A stretch of 64,000 nt of DNA from Liolophura sinensis (GCF_032854445.1 NC_088297.1:7613375-7677374); one strand, 5' to 3'; shown: positions 45,945-57,828, counted from the first letter of the stretch. Numbers and translations: made by a program. Notes: generated by a model from the sequence alone, not told the origin.

Positions 45945-46676
45945 GTGTAGATGTCGCCTACATGTACAGATGTCGGCTGCATGTGCAGATGTGGGCTAAA
46001 TGTACAGATGTTGGGGTACAGATCTCGACTGCAGAGACAGACGTCGGCTACATGTGAGGACGTAGAATACAGGTACACATGTGGGATACAGATACAGATG
46101 TCGGCCACAGGTACAAATGTCGGCTACAGGTACAGATGTCGGCTACAGGTGCATATGTCGGCTTCAAGTATACATGTGTCGGTCACGGATGCATGTGTCG
46201 GCCACGGGCGCGAATGTCGGATACTGGTATAAATGTCGTATGCAGGTGTAGATGTTGGCTACATGTACAGATGTGGGCTACATGTACAGATGTCGGCTAC
46301 ATGTACAGATGTGGGCTACAGGTGTTAGATGACGGTTACATGTGCCGATGTGGGATAAATGTACAGATGTTGGGTACAGGTACAGATATCAACTGCAGAG
46401 ACAGACGTCGGCTACATGTGAGGACGTTGGATACAGGTACACATGCGGGATACAGATACAGGTGTCGGCTACAGGTACAGATGTCGGCTACAGGTGCATA
46501 TGTCGGCTACAGGTGCAGATGTAGGCTACAGGTGCAGATATCGGCTACATGTACAGATGTCGGCTACAGGTATAGATGTCGGATACTGGTACAGATGTCG
46601 TATGCAGGTACAGATGTCGGGTACAGGTACAGATGTCGGCTCCATGTACAGGTGTCGGTCACAGGTACAGATTACA
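45945..46676. repeat. Minisatellite, 19-base unit
   Basis: About 38 copies of a 19-base unit close to atgtcggctacaggtacag. Because 3 x 19 = 57, all frames stay open with a 19-residue period, giving false Cys/Arg/Tyr-rich proteins of up to 200 residues. A larger period is also visible: the block with cagagacagacgtcggctac occurs at about 46033 and 46398. Confidence 0.95.
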
Positions 46677-46682
46677 TGTAGT

Positions 46683-46919
46683 TTATCTCCCTTTGCTATT
46701 ATGAAATCGCCTAAAGGCTTCTCCGGCTGTGTGAAACATCGGATGGGTGCTGGACCTTCGCCCAATGGTTTGTGATACATAAAGTAGTCCCGCTACTCCA
46801 ATCGCCCATTCTTTCTGCGCAAGATGAACAAGTTCTTCATCGCTTAGGACCGATGAAAGTTTCTCCTTTCGCACATCTAAAGCTTTTCGCAACATATAAG
46901 CGGAGGTGGAGTATGGCAC
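46683..46919 (-). CDS. Small orphan ORF, possible exon
   Basis: 78 codons starting MPYSTSAYMLRKALDVRKEK and including LSDEELVHLAQKEWAIGVAG. Composition is balanced and unlike the neighbouring minisatellite. An acceptor-like CCTATAG precedes it. No family recognised; it may be an exon of an unseen gene or chance. Confidence 0.22.
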   Translation of the reverse strand: MPYSTSAYMLRKALDVRKEKLSSVLSDEELVHLAQKEWAIGVAGLLYVSQTIGRRSSTHPMFHTAGEAFRRFHNSKGR

Positions 46920-46929
46920 CTATAGGTTC

Positions 46930-47600
46930 ACGCGCTTATCTTTGATTCGCTCGTATGGATAAGGCGTTGGTTCAATCTCAGCCTTGGAAAAGAAATTTTT
47001 TTCCGATTTCACTTGCATAGCTAGTGAGACCGATTGGTTGATTTAACTAGGTGTTCGTTGAAGATTATTTTGTCTTTCACGGAAACGGCATAAACAGTGG
47101 ACTCTGGTAGCGAGAATGGTTATGGACAGGTTATTTGACAATTACCTGTGTTTTTCTACAGGCACTCCCGATTCATCATTAAAACTAACCACCTATGCAT
47201 GAGTGAAAGATTCTTGAGTTCTGCACATAACACCAATCAACCAATCGAACTATCAACCAATCAGTCAGTCCCAGAGTAAATTCAAATCCTACCTTGCAAT
47301 GCATTGAAACTGCCGATGGATTGTTGTGTCCCAAATGGGTTTCATGACTACCGATTCTAAAAGCCCCTTCTTTTTCCGATTAAATGCTGACGGTTTTTTT
47401 TTCAAGTCTGGAAAGTTTTTGATTAATTCATCGGTGCAACAAATTTAGTTTGAAACATAATAATACCCATGGTTATAGCAGCCCTCTGGCAAATCAGACG
47501 CTGCTTCTCCATGAAGGCAATATAAAACACCGCGGCTCAGAGAGTAGAGCCAGAGCTGCTACGACACTATACTATTTGCCAAATGTATTAACTGTATACG
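46930..47600. other. Non-coding interval with a degenerate SINE tail
   Basis: At about 47205-47245 a diverged family 1 tail (gattcttgagttctgcac, ataacaccaatcaacc) is visible. Nothing else. Confidence 0.35.
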
Positions 47601-47609
47601 GAATTTTTT

Positions 47610-47789
47610 AATACGTCCAATAGTATCATGACGTATCCAATGGTAAAAGTAGCGAAAGATGCAGACTATATAAGGCTGCACGTATCTCGCATTGACATCG
47701 TCAGACAATTCGAATCAGAATAAAACGAAACGACCTGTTTCTTTCGAAGTTTTAAAATTTCGATCCTTAATACCATCACATGAAAAGTA
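47610..47789 (+). promoter_or_regulatory. Core promoter-like block with first exon and donor
   Basis: Two CCAAT boxes (gtccaatag at about 47617, atccaatgg at about 47637) with tgacgtat between, then a TATA box (actatataaggc near 47685) and, about 30 bases on, a possible start region (cgcattgacatcg). Downstream, atgaaaa|gtaagtgt at 47780-47794 combines an ATG with a consensus donor, as in a first coding exon of only seven bases. No following exon could be identified, so this may be an orphan promoter or part of a mobile element. Confidence 0.35.
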
Positions 47790-48124
47790 AGTGTACTTTG
47801 TGTCATTACTTTAGGGTATCGTCACCTTTCTTTTCCGTTTAGGAAAGGCTGCATGCATAGCCCTTTAGCCATCGAAAGATACATGGGTTCGATTCCGGGT
47901 AGGTCTTCATCTAGGCTCTCCCATTGGTAGGTTATTAATTGCAATTCTTGGCTTGCCGCTAAGCACGTAGCGATAGGGCCGGTATGTTAAGCGAAATGTC
48001 ACGTCCACAGTCCTCTACTACATTCCAGTGAGACCAGCTCTAGATACTTTGGCATATTTTGCATTCTTATATGGGAGCGGGCAAGGGCCATCATTGTACA
48101 TGCACCATCGTATATAGTATCGTT

Positions 48125-48260
48125 CTATTGCATGACGATGGAGCAAAGCAATGGAACTATATTGCGGAACAATGTAATGATACTCCAAACCAGCTGAATG
48201 ATACTACATAGCAATGATACGACAGAGCGAAGTGATAATGTCAAGCGATGGAACAATGCT
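48125..48260. repeat. Irregular degenerate repeat (caatgatac / gatggagca)
   Basis: Loose repetition of gatggagcaa-, caatgatac- and gaacaat-like words. It produces an artificial hydrophobic frame on the minus strand. No gene. Confidence 0.4.
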
Positions 48261-48749
48261 AGCAAATAAAACATCAGTGTTCCGTTTTCTGACAGTGAAA
48301 ACCTGTGCAAGATTTGACAAGCCTCCATGCCGAACTTCTTCAATACTCTACTCCTTTGCAGAAAAAGTCGTCTACCAACTCTCTACTTGTCTCTTCTAGC
48401 CTTCCTGATCATTGCTGTACCCAGCACCTCCGCATTATCCAACACTTTACTTTTATGGGTACAGCCCGTGTCGAGAACTCTAAGCTGAGGGCTAAGCGAT
48501 TCGTCCAAAACATGACCATAAATAATATGATATTATCTATCCTATCTACGTTAGATCTTTTTTCACCTCAGCACTGCACACGGGCAAACCCGCAAATCGC
48601 CTGGCATTTGTCGGCTTAGAGCTTACATCACCATATCTCCATTATTCTCACCAGTTCATCTCATGGTCTAGCATGAGACCGTGCAGTCTTTGCATGACAG
48701 CACTGCTGGATACAATTAGCTTAAGAGGTCACTAATCCTTCTTCTTCCT

Positions 48750-49145
48750 TTGATCGTTGGTATTTTGATGTGGGGTTTGTCCATGATATTAGTTCTGGAT
48801 ATTTTCCCCAAGTCACAGATACCTGGCATCCTCAAGATTTGCATCCATCTAGTTAGCGCTTACGTAAAAGTGAAAGAAATCATCTTGATCAATAGTTTCG
48901 TCCTTTTGTCGAATGGGATTTCATTTGTTACTTACGTCTCCATTTTTGGTGTCATCAAATTTAATAAGCGCGCCATGCAAGCTTTGCCAAAAACACCTTC
49001 AAAGAACACAAACCTCTCTTTCGCCCGGACCTATTTTCTAACAAATGTCAACACACTGGCTCTTTATCTCCCTTCCCCTATGTTCTCTCTAATCACTGGA
49101 AACGACAGCTTCGTCTCTAAAAAAAAACAGATACAGCTACTCTAG
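48750..49145 (+). pseudogene. Orphan membrane-protein-like ORF
   Basis: 131 codons with two or three hydrophobic stretches (ILMWGLSMILVLDIF; INSFVLLSNGISFVTYVSIF; TLALYLPSPMFSLI) and a basic loop between (KFNKRAMQALPKTPSKN). The spacing is reminiscent of segments 4-6 of a rhodopsin-type receptor, but no DRY, CWxP or NPxxY motif is present. It may be a receptor remnant or a chance AT-rich frame. Confidence 0.18.
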
Positions 49146-49662
49146 CCAAGTTCCTCTTCGCACTCCACACGCTCAACACTTGCCTTGATCCTATCATTCT
49201 TATGACTCGCATACGATCAATTCACCAAAATTTCCGAATCAAATTCAAACCAGGGAGTGGATAAGGCGAAATGAATCTAGTCAAAGAAACTAGTTACGGT
49301 AGAGAAAAAAGCAAAATATATAATGTGCAGTAGAGATTTCGGTCAGGTTTTGTTTTGAAAAAACCATGATATAACCTATACCTGAAGTACTCATCAAATT
49401 GTTTAATACTGAATTAGACGTTTTAGCTAATGATGCATTTTTAAATTAGAACTCTTTAGTCGCTGAAGCTAAAACCGAACGTCTTACTTAATCCTCCTAG
49501 TCATAGAAAGCATAGATAAGTTGGCCTCCTCAGCCATCTAGCTAAGTATTGTGCTGACTTGATTTTACCCGTTTACGTTAACAGCTATGACTGACCCACT
49601 AACACCAGACAATACACGAATCAAACACATAGTTCACCCAAGAACGCAGACCTTCTCTTGGA

Positions 49663-49905
49663 ATGAGTGAGTGCTTGGGCTTTAACGTCGTACTCAACAA
49701 TTTTTCAGTCGTATGACGACGAAGGAATCCTTAGAGTGTATGTAATGTGCCTCCTTGTTGCAGGACTAATTTCCACCGCTCATTTATCTAGTGCTGCCCT
49801 ACTAAGACGCCTTACCGGAGGCAAGTAAGCCACACCGCCCGAGCCATTATACTGATACGGGTCGGCCAATCGTTGCACTATCCCCTTCATGCTGAACGCC
49901 ACCTT
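49663..49905 (-). repeat. SINE family 2, minus orientation
   Basis: Starts gagtgagtgcttgggcttta (tail complement), cagtcgtatgacgacgaagg and ccgagccattatactgatac, then diverges after tgctgaacgccacc. The tRNA head is missing. Confidence 0.85.
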
Positions 49906-50829
49906 CTTTTGGAAGGCAGAGAAATGCAGCGCTAAGTTCCACCGACTAACGGTGTTTTAAAAACAAAAAGAGGATCTGTCAGTGTTGTGAGGTCTCATTT
50001 GTAAAGCGTTTGGATAGTTTGCCGGGACGTATTCTGAGCGTTTTCCTTGATTCGTGTTTAATCGTATTTCTTATACGTATCGTATTCATTTGGATTCATG
50101 TCCCCAAAACTAACTATATCTCTGGGTGTAATAGAAAATTTTGAGGTTCACCGCTTTAGTTAGCGTTTTTCATGTGACGTGCTATGAAGCTTTCTTAAAA
50201 TGTTTGTAAATCCCGAGGTATGTACTTGGTAATATTGGACGACATGTGGTCGAAACACAACAGTATAGTGAAATTCCCAGGCTGTATGGTTTCAGAAAAT
50301 AGACGAAACCCATTTTGCGACTGTTTCTGTGACGAAGCGTCACTGGCACAATTCTTGTCCATATTTGTAGATACATTTCTGATGGATAGCAAATTTCCTA
50401 TGTGATGTATTGTTGTCTTTGTGGTTGCCAAATCTTGCATCAAACTTGTGGTTTATTTGGAAAATTATTATATGCAAATGTAATTATTGGCTTAGGGAAC
50501 TTTGTGAAGTTATCCTGTTATTACACTTCAATGAAACAAAAAACAGTCTTCATTGCGCAGATCTAAGTCTTTGCCTCTTTCTTTCCCCGCAAATGTTAAC
50601 AATAAATACTGTTAAACGTTTCTAGGTCTCGTACATATCGTATTCGTCTTTAAGGTCTGGGTTTTGTGCCCTAATCTTTTCTCTGTAGATAAATTTGCAA
50701 TCGCATATTTGCACAGCTCAGTAATTTCAGTCACATAGGGGAGCTCTTGGTTGGGCAGTAGAAATGCTAGTCTGTGATACTGGCTTTATTTTTATATTTT
50801 CGTGCTGTTTAATTTATTTTTTTATCTGT

Positions 50830-51018
50830 CTGTTTTTATTATTTGAAGGGCATTTTACACTGTAGTTCAGAGTATTCCACTTATAATACGGCCACCAGCA
50901 TTATGGGAGAAAAATCCAGGCAGTGTTTGAAGGAAATGCACCACCATCCGCAGGTTGCGGACAGACCATCCCACGTACAACCGGAGGGGAAGGCAGCATG
51001 ACTTGAACTCACAGCGGT
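50830..51018 (-). repeat. SINE family 1, old copy
   Basis: Diverged tail, ggccaccagcattatggga, ccaccatccgcaggttgcgg and gacttgaactcacagcgg. Confidence 0.75.
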
Positions 51019-51389
51019 GAATCATTTACAAAATTATCATATGTAAATGCAATTATCGGTCATGAGGATCTTTACAACATGAGATTTGTATTACACGTCA
51101 GCGGAAAAAATAATATCTTTACTACACTTATCTTTTTCTTTGTCTCTGTCGTATGAAAATGTTATTGATGATTTTGTAACAGTAAATACAGTTTGTTTCT
51201 AAACGTTAAATGTTTCAAGGTCTCATGTATATCGGATATCAAGTCTTCAAGGTGTGTTTCTTAAACTGGATGTCTGTGGATGAGTTTGGGATAACATATG
51301 CCCTTAGTATCTTACATACCTAATAAGTGACGTTCATGGCTGCGCGGTATAGATGCGTGCTATTGATTTTTTTCTTTCTTCTATTTTTC

Positions 51390-51485
51390 CGATTGTTGTG
51401 TAATGCTACAGTCAAGAAGATTCATTGATACGATGGCCACCAGTACATTGCGGAAGTTGGGAAAACGAATGCCCTGAGTAAACCA
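51390..51485 (-). repeat. SINE family 1, very degenerate
   Basis: gattgttgtgtaatgctaca, gtcaagaagattcattgata and cgatggccaccagtacatt follow the family's tail and core order with many changes. Confidence 0.45.
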
Positions 51486-52503
51486 CCGGTCTTTGCCATG
51501 TTTTTCTGGCAATTTTTATCACGTATGACATCTATGTTCGTCGTACTGGGGTAAGACAAGTTGTCTCCAATGAACTTCATGTACGGCTGCATGAAAGAGC
51601 ACTTACTGTCTTACAGGCCTCGAGAACAATGGAAACAGAGCAATCGTAAAAATTCCTACGTCTACTGCATCCTATAATTATTGTTTGTCTTTGGGACATC
51701 GGATAGAAGAGGAATTTCGTTACTCCCTCAGTAATTAGAAACTGGTCGTTTTATTCATGTCTTGTGTATGCAAATCTGACACCTTTCCACAGTACAGCAC
51801 AACCACCCACTTTTGGTAAACACGTAACTGCCAAACTTTCACACATCTGACCTATAGATAAATGTCATTATGGTTGAAGGCAGATTGTCTGCAGGGAAGG
51901 CCACCAAAGGGGTCCTACGAGCGTTCCTGCATGGTTTTTGCCACCGATGTCTCAAAAACATCGGCCACGAGAGAACCACAAAGCTTATCCGTAAGGGGCT
52001 GATACGGAGACAATACCTCTTGTCCTGGCGATTTTGTCCTTCAAGCATCTTCCCAATTCCAGACCTACAGAATCAAATTATGTATCTATCGTGGACAAAA
52101 AATTTTTCATCAAGCCTTTTTTAACCGCAAAAGTCCACCCAGCTGGATCTAGAGGTATGTTCTGGAGACCTGACCATAGGAATTTGTCAAAATGAAATGG
52201 TGCATGGTTTGGAGAAGTATATTGACCAATTACAACACTTGGCTCAGAACAGTCATCATTTAAAAAGAACACCATTTAACAATTATGGCATCACAAATAT
52301 ACTACACAGGTGAGATAGGATTATTAGCGATGGGAGTAGGCTTAAGTATAGGTTTTTGTTCCTACATGTAGTTGCCGGAATAAGTAGATGGGTCTTTCGC
52401 AGTGGACATAAACCCAATGTTGAAGGCACAAAATATTTTTGAACCCTCATCCTCTAATTTTTTTTCCCTTTTTTTTTTTTTTTGATTTTGTGTTGATTTT
52501 GAC
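51486..52503. other. Region downstream of the UGT gene
   Basis: Likely includes the UGT 3' UTR on the minus strand. Small opposing frames at 51839-52275 have no recognised features. Confidence 0.35.
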
Positions 52504-54048
52504 CTAACTATTTTTTTCTTTCTTTCTATTTTTATGGCAAAATTTTAATAACACAAAAATGCACTTCAGCGACAGGAATACGGTAAATATAAGTATTACA
52601 AGAAGAAAACAAACAATATCGTATCCCATGAAGACAAACGTTGACATTTCAGAGGCGTTGGACCGAAGGTGGTCTCCTCCAAATTTCAAGACATGTTCCA
52701 CCCAGAATGCGGCTCGCTCTCGAGCCGTCATGGGCTGCGAATGGTACATTTCCGAGGCTCTTTTCATACTCATCTTATACGTCGGATCGATCATTACTTC
52801 TTTAATCGCTTCATAGATATCGTCTCCCGTTGACGTTAAGAGAGGAAGAGATTTACCAACGTTCCAGTGCTTTACGCGTTCAGCATTGTAAAACTGATCG
52901 GCGAAAATAGGAGTGCAGACGAGCGGCACCCCGTGATAGAGGGCCTCAAACACGGCATTTGTTCCGCATTGACTCACAAAAACCTTTGTTTGTGGGTGAC
53001 CCAGGAGGTCGTTTTGAGGGACCCAAGTGAAGCGTTTGATGTTGTCATCGTCCCCTTCTTGAGCATGCTTCCACAACACTGTGGCGTCAAGCTTGCGGAA
53101 AGCCGGTATCAGCTTTTCATCAACCTCAGCAGACAGGCTTCCCACTGTTCCACCAAACGTGACCAATACAACGCCTTTGGGTGAATTGTTGTATAACTTG
53201 GTGTAAGTCATGGGTAACGGGTGAGCGGGTCGGGCCGAAATACCACCGATAAAAACGTGGTTGGGCATTTGCGGGACTGGATAGCTCAACACAGGGTCAT
53301 AGTTGTAGAGGAAAAGTTTACAATTGGCGACAATGTTTATTAAGCCCTGTCTTGAGATGTCCGGATCGTATTTCTCTAACACATCGATGGCCTGAGAAAA
53401 CCGACCGAGTAAATTTACCCCAACATATTTGGCTGCATTTGAGAGTCTCTCAATGAACGTCATGGAATCGGTGAATTTCGACAGGGTGTTCGGAACAATA
53501 CTTGGTAGGAACGGCCGACCACTGACGAAATCCTCCAGATTTGAACTGATTCCAACGTAGGGTATTCCGAGTTTCATTGGCAGAAGGAAGATGCAATAGG
53601 CAAATGGTACTGTGTCAACGATGGCCAAATCAAACTTCTCCTTTTTTAACCTCTGCATCACCACCTGATCGTAGAACAGATTAACAGCCGACAGTAGTGA
53701 CAGTTTTCGAACGAGAGACAAATGTGTGAAAAACGAAAACCCATGGTCCGCTTTGATGGCCTCAGTGATTGTACCCAGTATTTTGCCAGATGTTTCTACT
53801 TCAGGAGAAAGTTTTTTGACAATGGGCTGAATTCGTCCACTACCGTTCCGACCATTATTGAAACAGTTTTTGTGGTCGAACGTTTCGTCGAGGAGGATGA
53901 AGACGGAATGTCCTTTGTCCAGCAGCGCGTGCCCGACACCACTGATCTCCGCACAGTGGCTATACACCGCGCCAGTAAGGAGCAGGATTTTGGCACCCTC
54001 ATAGCATCCTATTCCACAAAGAATGAGTGCCAGTCCTTTTAGACGCAT
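52504..54048 (-). CDS. UDP-glycosyltransferase (GT1 family), single coding exon
   Basis: An intact 514-residue protein, typical for animal UGTs. It transfers a sugar from a UDP-sugar to small lipophilic acceptors in the ER lumen. Residues 1-18 form a signal peptide. His31 in YSHCAE and Asp145 in AIVDTVP match the catalytic His-Asp pair. The UDP-sugar signature runs from about 345 to 388: WVPQNDLLGHP, then FVSQCGTNAVFEALYHGVP and PIFADQ (Asp384-Gln385). The usual His of THGG/HCGW is Gln360 here. FWVEHVLKFGGDHLR (about 448) is the usual C-terminal motif, followed by a membrane helix (about 473-503) and a lysine-rich tail ending RKKEKNS, a likely ER retrieval signal. An acceptor (TTATATTGCAG) five bases... 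seven bases before the ATG shows a 5' UTR intron, so coding lies in one exon. Substrate unknown. Confidence 0.95.
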   Translation of the reverse strand: MRLKGLALILCGIGCYEGAKILLLTGAVYSHCAEISGVGHALLDKGHSVFILLDETFDHKNCFNNGRNGSGRIQPIVKKLSPEVETSGKILGTITEAIKADHGFSFFTHLSLVRKLSLLSAVNLFYDQVVMQRLKKEKFDLAIVDTVPFAYCIFLLPMKLGIPYVGISSNLEDFVSGRPFLPSIVPNTLSKFTDSMTFIERLSNAAKYVGVNLLGRFSQAIDVLEKYDPDISRQGLINIVANCKLFLYNYDPVLSYPVPQMPNHVFIGGISARPAHPLPMTYTKLYNNSPKGVVLVTFGGTVGSLSAEVDEKLIPAFRKLDATVLWKHAQEGDDDNIKRFTWVPQNDLLGHPQTKVFVSQCGTNAVFEALYHGVPLVCTPIFADQFYNAERVKHWNVGKSLPLLTSTGDDIYEAIKEVMIDPTYKMSMKRASEMYHSQPMTARERAAFWVEHVLKFGGDHLRSNASEMSTFVFMGYDIVCFLLVILIFTVFLSLKCIFVLLKFCHKNRKKEKNS

Positions 54049-54062
54049 CGTTTACCTGCAAT
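54049..54062 (-). promoter_or_regulatory. Splice acceptor just before the UGT start codon
   Basis: On the minus strand TTTATATTGCAG is followed by GTAAACG and the ATG. The acceptor fixes the coding exon start and implies a separate non-coding first exon and promoter at higher coordinates, which I could not locate. Confidence 0.6.
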
Positions 54063-55590
54063 ATAAATTTCGTTTGACTTAAACCTTTTAGCGAATTGTT
54101 AGATATTCTCAATTGTAAAAGGGCATGCTCAGTTATTCCAGATTGTATAATAAAAGTTTTGATTCTACCTTTACAAAACCTTGTAAGTCCTACTTCTCTC
54201 CAGGTTCTATATCCTGTTCCGAAATGACAAGATGTCTTGATTTACAGAAATGTTGGAAAAATACGATCCATTTGTTGATCAACGGTTCATGTTTGAGTGA
54301 TTTATGACCTTCTCTTTCTATCGCTATTGGACACATAAGGGGTGGGTTCAAATCCGGCTTTGGAAAAATGATTTATAGTTTTCCCGACTCTGACTGCTTG
54401 TGTGGGATAAATTTCGTTCACGACATGTCTTCATCTCACATGGTGCGTTACGTGCGGATGTCCATCAGTAAAATTAGCTTCTTTTCCACGAATATTCATA
54501 TTTCCTCCACCAATATATTGCTCACCGCCATCGTATAAATAAATAAATAAATAAATAAGTAAGTAAATAAATATAAAGAAAATACGTCACTTGGATTTGA
54601 CACCGATTTTTATCGCTTTTATCATGGCGGTTAGCTTTACAGGTGGATAAAAGAGAGATCATATTTGTGGAAGACATTTATATTGATAGTTATATTGATA
54701 GATGAAATACACAAATGTAAAAATGCAAACCTTTTCCCCGATAAGCGTCAGTACAAGGCTCCTCATGGAAGTACTTATAGATTTATCGTCGCATCTTACA
54801 CTCAATAAGGTAGAAACACTGCTAATTGGGATTGAAACCCTAACCATTCATTCATAATCACGACCAATAGGCCACGGTATCCTCTCGTATATGTCCAGTT
54901 AATAATCAAGCATAAACCTTGGAGAGTTACTCCAGACACAATGCATTTTAAATGGATATACATTTTAAATCTTCTTCAAATATGTTAAAATCCAGTTCAG
55001 TTTCTCCATTTTGTGACATTTCAACTCACAGGACTGCTGGTGTGGAATAATCCGAGTAAAGATCGAAGCTTCGGCGGTATGACAACGCCTTCGATTAATC
55101 CTCTTGGCATCGTTTTTGAATTAAACAAAAAAACTCTTGCGCTCACCCGATCAAACGTACCAAAGTATAAATGTAAGTTAGCAGAATTTAACAAAAATAT
55201 CCTGTTCACTTTTTGTTTGAATGACATATTCTTACCTGTCCCAATAATGCTGCGCTCACCCTAACAGACGTAGCAAAGTTTAAATGTACTTTACTAGTAC
55301 AACTGTATTATGTGAATTGTTGTTCGTTCAGATCCATCTAGTGCGAGCGTCTCATAGATAGTGGTTTATCATAACGTCAACAGGACAAAGTTTGAGCAGG
55401 ACAACAAAAAACTTCATGAACTGAGTAGCTGTGCCTTGAATAAAGTGCAGTGTAAATATCGACCTATGTTGTGACTGTGCACACTGACCTAAATGTCTTA
55501 CGTACTTGACTGACGACGGGGTGGGGGTGGGGGCACTTGGGGGCTTATAGGGTAATCTCACTAATTCTACATTTTCTCTTACATGCACGT
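54063..55590. other. Non-coding interval upstream of UGT
   Basis: A degenerate SINE tail with (AAAT)n is present at about 54500-54560. Short unsupported frames otherwise. Confidence 0.35.
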
Positions 55591-55599
55591 ATTACGAAT

Positions 55600-55677
55600 T
55601 TACTTATGTATGTATGAATGTATGTATGTATGTAGGTAGGTAGGTAGGTATGTGTGTATGTATGTATGTATGTATGC
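55600..55677. repeat. (TATG)n / (TAGG)n microsatellite
   Basis: tatgtatgtatg units interrupted by gtaggtaggtagg, then tatg again. Confidence 0.92.
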
Positions 55678-55930
55678 CACGGGTTTTACGTACTTAACTA
55701 TTTATCATTTATATGACGAGGAGGAGTCATTGGATGTATATACATACAATGTGTCTTCTTGTAGTAGGGCAAATCCGTGCCGCCAAAATGCTGCCGAGAC
55801 ACTGAAGTATCAGGCCGCAGACACCAGGATTAACATCCCAACCCAGTCACATTACACTGAAACCAGACCAACCAGTCCTGTCTCCATCCTCTAAACCCTC
55901 AGTGCTAAGCACCAAGAGAGGCGGCAGTAA
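55678..55930 (-). repeat. SINE family 3
   Basis: Begins with a tail resembling that of family 2 (ttttacgtacttaactattt, atgacgaggaggagtcattg), then its own body (cactgaagtatcaggccgca, cccagtcacattacactga, cagtgctaagcaccaagag). Related to the split copy at 21385. Confidence 0.6.
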
Positions 55931-56576
55931 TAGCAATATATATTTTAAAGCCTGTGACCCGGTTTATACATACGGGTTTATCGTATAGAGCTAACTCACT
56001 GATTTGTCTGGGGGCTGCAATCAGAGGGTTTGTCAGAGCCTTAGTGAAAGCCGGCATATTACTAGGAGCACTAAGGTTTGCTCACCGTCGTGCAAGAAAA
56101 AAGTCGTGAGTAAAAATGCAACAAAGGTTAAACAAATAAATAAGTCATGCGGTGTGCGAGGTACATGGCGAAAAGCGGTGTTATACCTGGAGCATCATTT
56201 TTCCACGCACAAACTCGTGTGAATGTCGCCGGATGAATGAGAAACTGTGGTTCTACATGATCAAGGTAAGTAAATCAATAGCAATAGCCTCACCATTGCA
56301 ATATACTTCAACCACAGTCACAACAATTTATTACAGCATCATGAATATCACAAGTTACATGTAGGGTCATCACCACTGAAGAATGTTTACATTATTACTT
56401 ACATTATTATTGTCATTAGCATTAATGCCTGCATTAAAATAATTACCTACCTTAATACTATTACTAGCATTAACATTATTACTAGCATTATCAATATCAT
56501 CAGCATTAAAACATAAGTATACGCAATATTAACAACCCTGGCATTATCATCATTACCTGCCATAGTAATGGTAACC
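55931..56576. other. Non-coding, with a CATTA-rich stretch
   Basis: At about 56385-56560 words of the type attac, cattatt and agcatta recur irregularly. No gene. Confidence 0.4.
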
Positions 56577-56589
56577 TCACTGAGAGCAA

Positions 56590-56643
56590 TAAGTGAAATA
56601 TTCTTGAGTACGGCGTAAAATACCAGTCAAATACATAAATAAA
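56590..56643 (+). mobile_element. 54-base SINE family 1 remnant with target duplication
   Basis: Only the 3' end (aagtgaaatattcttgagta, cggcgtaaaataccagtcaa, then atacataaataaa) was inserted. tcactgagagcaa (56577-56589) and tcattgagagcaa (56644-56656) flank it, one mismatch. Confidence 0.82.
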
Positions 56644-56656
56644 TCATTGAGAGCAA

Positions 56657-57828
56657 CATCGTCTTAGATATTATCACAGCTTTCAAAATACTCATTTATA
56701 AGTGGCGTGTGGTTTATGAACTGTCGCATTTTCTGCTGGTGTGAATTTGGATTCTCATATTTTTCACATTTTTTCCTTTACTGAGCACCAAATGCAATGC
56801 ACACTGTGGTAGTACTGACAATTAGCAGTGTATGCGAGCCTCATTTAAAAAAATCCTAGCAGTTATAGACGAGTTAAAATAGAGAAATAAGAGAACACCT
56901 AAACGGGCTAATGAACTTCCTATTCCATTTTAAAGAAAGAAGAGAAGTTCTTGTAATGAATTACACTTTATCGTTCGACACCCGACTGAAATAAAGAAGG
57001 TCGTTTCAAGGGATTGAAATCTTCTGGTAGCAAGTCAGAAGGCTATGCATTTCTGCTCTTTCTTGGAAGGTTGAAGAATCGTTAAAACATTCCTAGATTC
57101 AGATCCAGATCCAGAGAACCGCCATCATTTAATAGGATAATGCTGATGCCAAGTACAAGGGATTGGTTTCCGGTCGCATGAGCAACAAATGAGTTCGTCT
57201 GCTATGTATCGGGAAACAATCAGTACATCCACATTATCGCGATGCGGTATTGTACTGATAGTTTGTAGTCTGAATCACTGTATACCGAGACAGAAGGTTT
57301 ATTTATTATCCCCATCACAAAATTAACCCAAAATACAATGAATTTCTCAGAACTACGTTCACACGCGCCTTTTGCTTCGCGGCGCTAACAAAAAAGTTTG
57401 TTAGTCCTTAAATAATTAAATTTTCTTAGTTTCCAAGCGACAATGAGCCATCTCATTAGTAAAATCTGTGTCAAACATTTTCGAGTTGCAGTAGACGCAT
57501 TATTTACCACAAAAATGCTTTTCAAACAACTAATTATCACCCTACTGGAACATAAATATTTGTAAAAAAAAAAGAAACAAACAAACACAAAAAACCCCAA
57601 AAAACCAAAATAAAACAAAACATGTTTCTTGCAAGAAAAAAAAAAAAATGATGCATTCGTGCTTAAAAGTTATGACACATAGTCTATACCTGGGTGTAGT
57701 GTTTTATAAGTTGTCACATGAAACATGAAAGTTCCACCCGAAGTACTAAATGTTCCACAACTGAGATGAAGACCATCAGAATTCTGCTGTCATGTTTTGT
57801 TCAGACGCGTGAGAATTACGCCCCTGTA
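56657..57828. other. Non-coding interval
   Basis: A-rich low-complexity DNA at about 57560-57650. Nothing else recognised. Confidence 0.3.

Noticed and set aside
45951-46775. 200-codon and other Cys/Arg/Tyr-rich frames
   Set aside because: Produced by the 19-base minisatellite; the 19-residue period reflects the repeat, not a protein.
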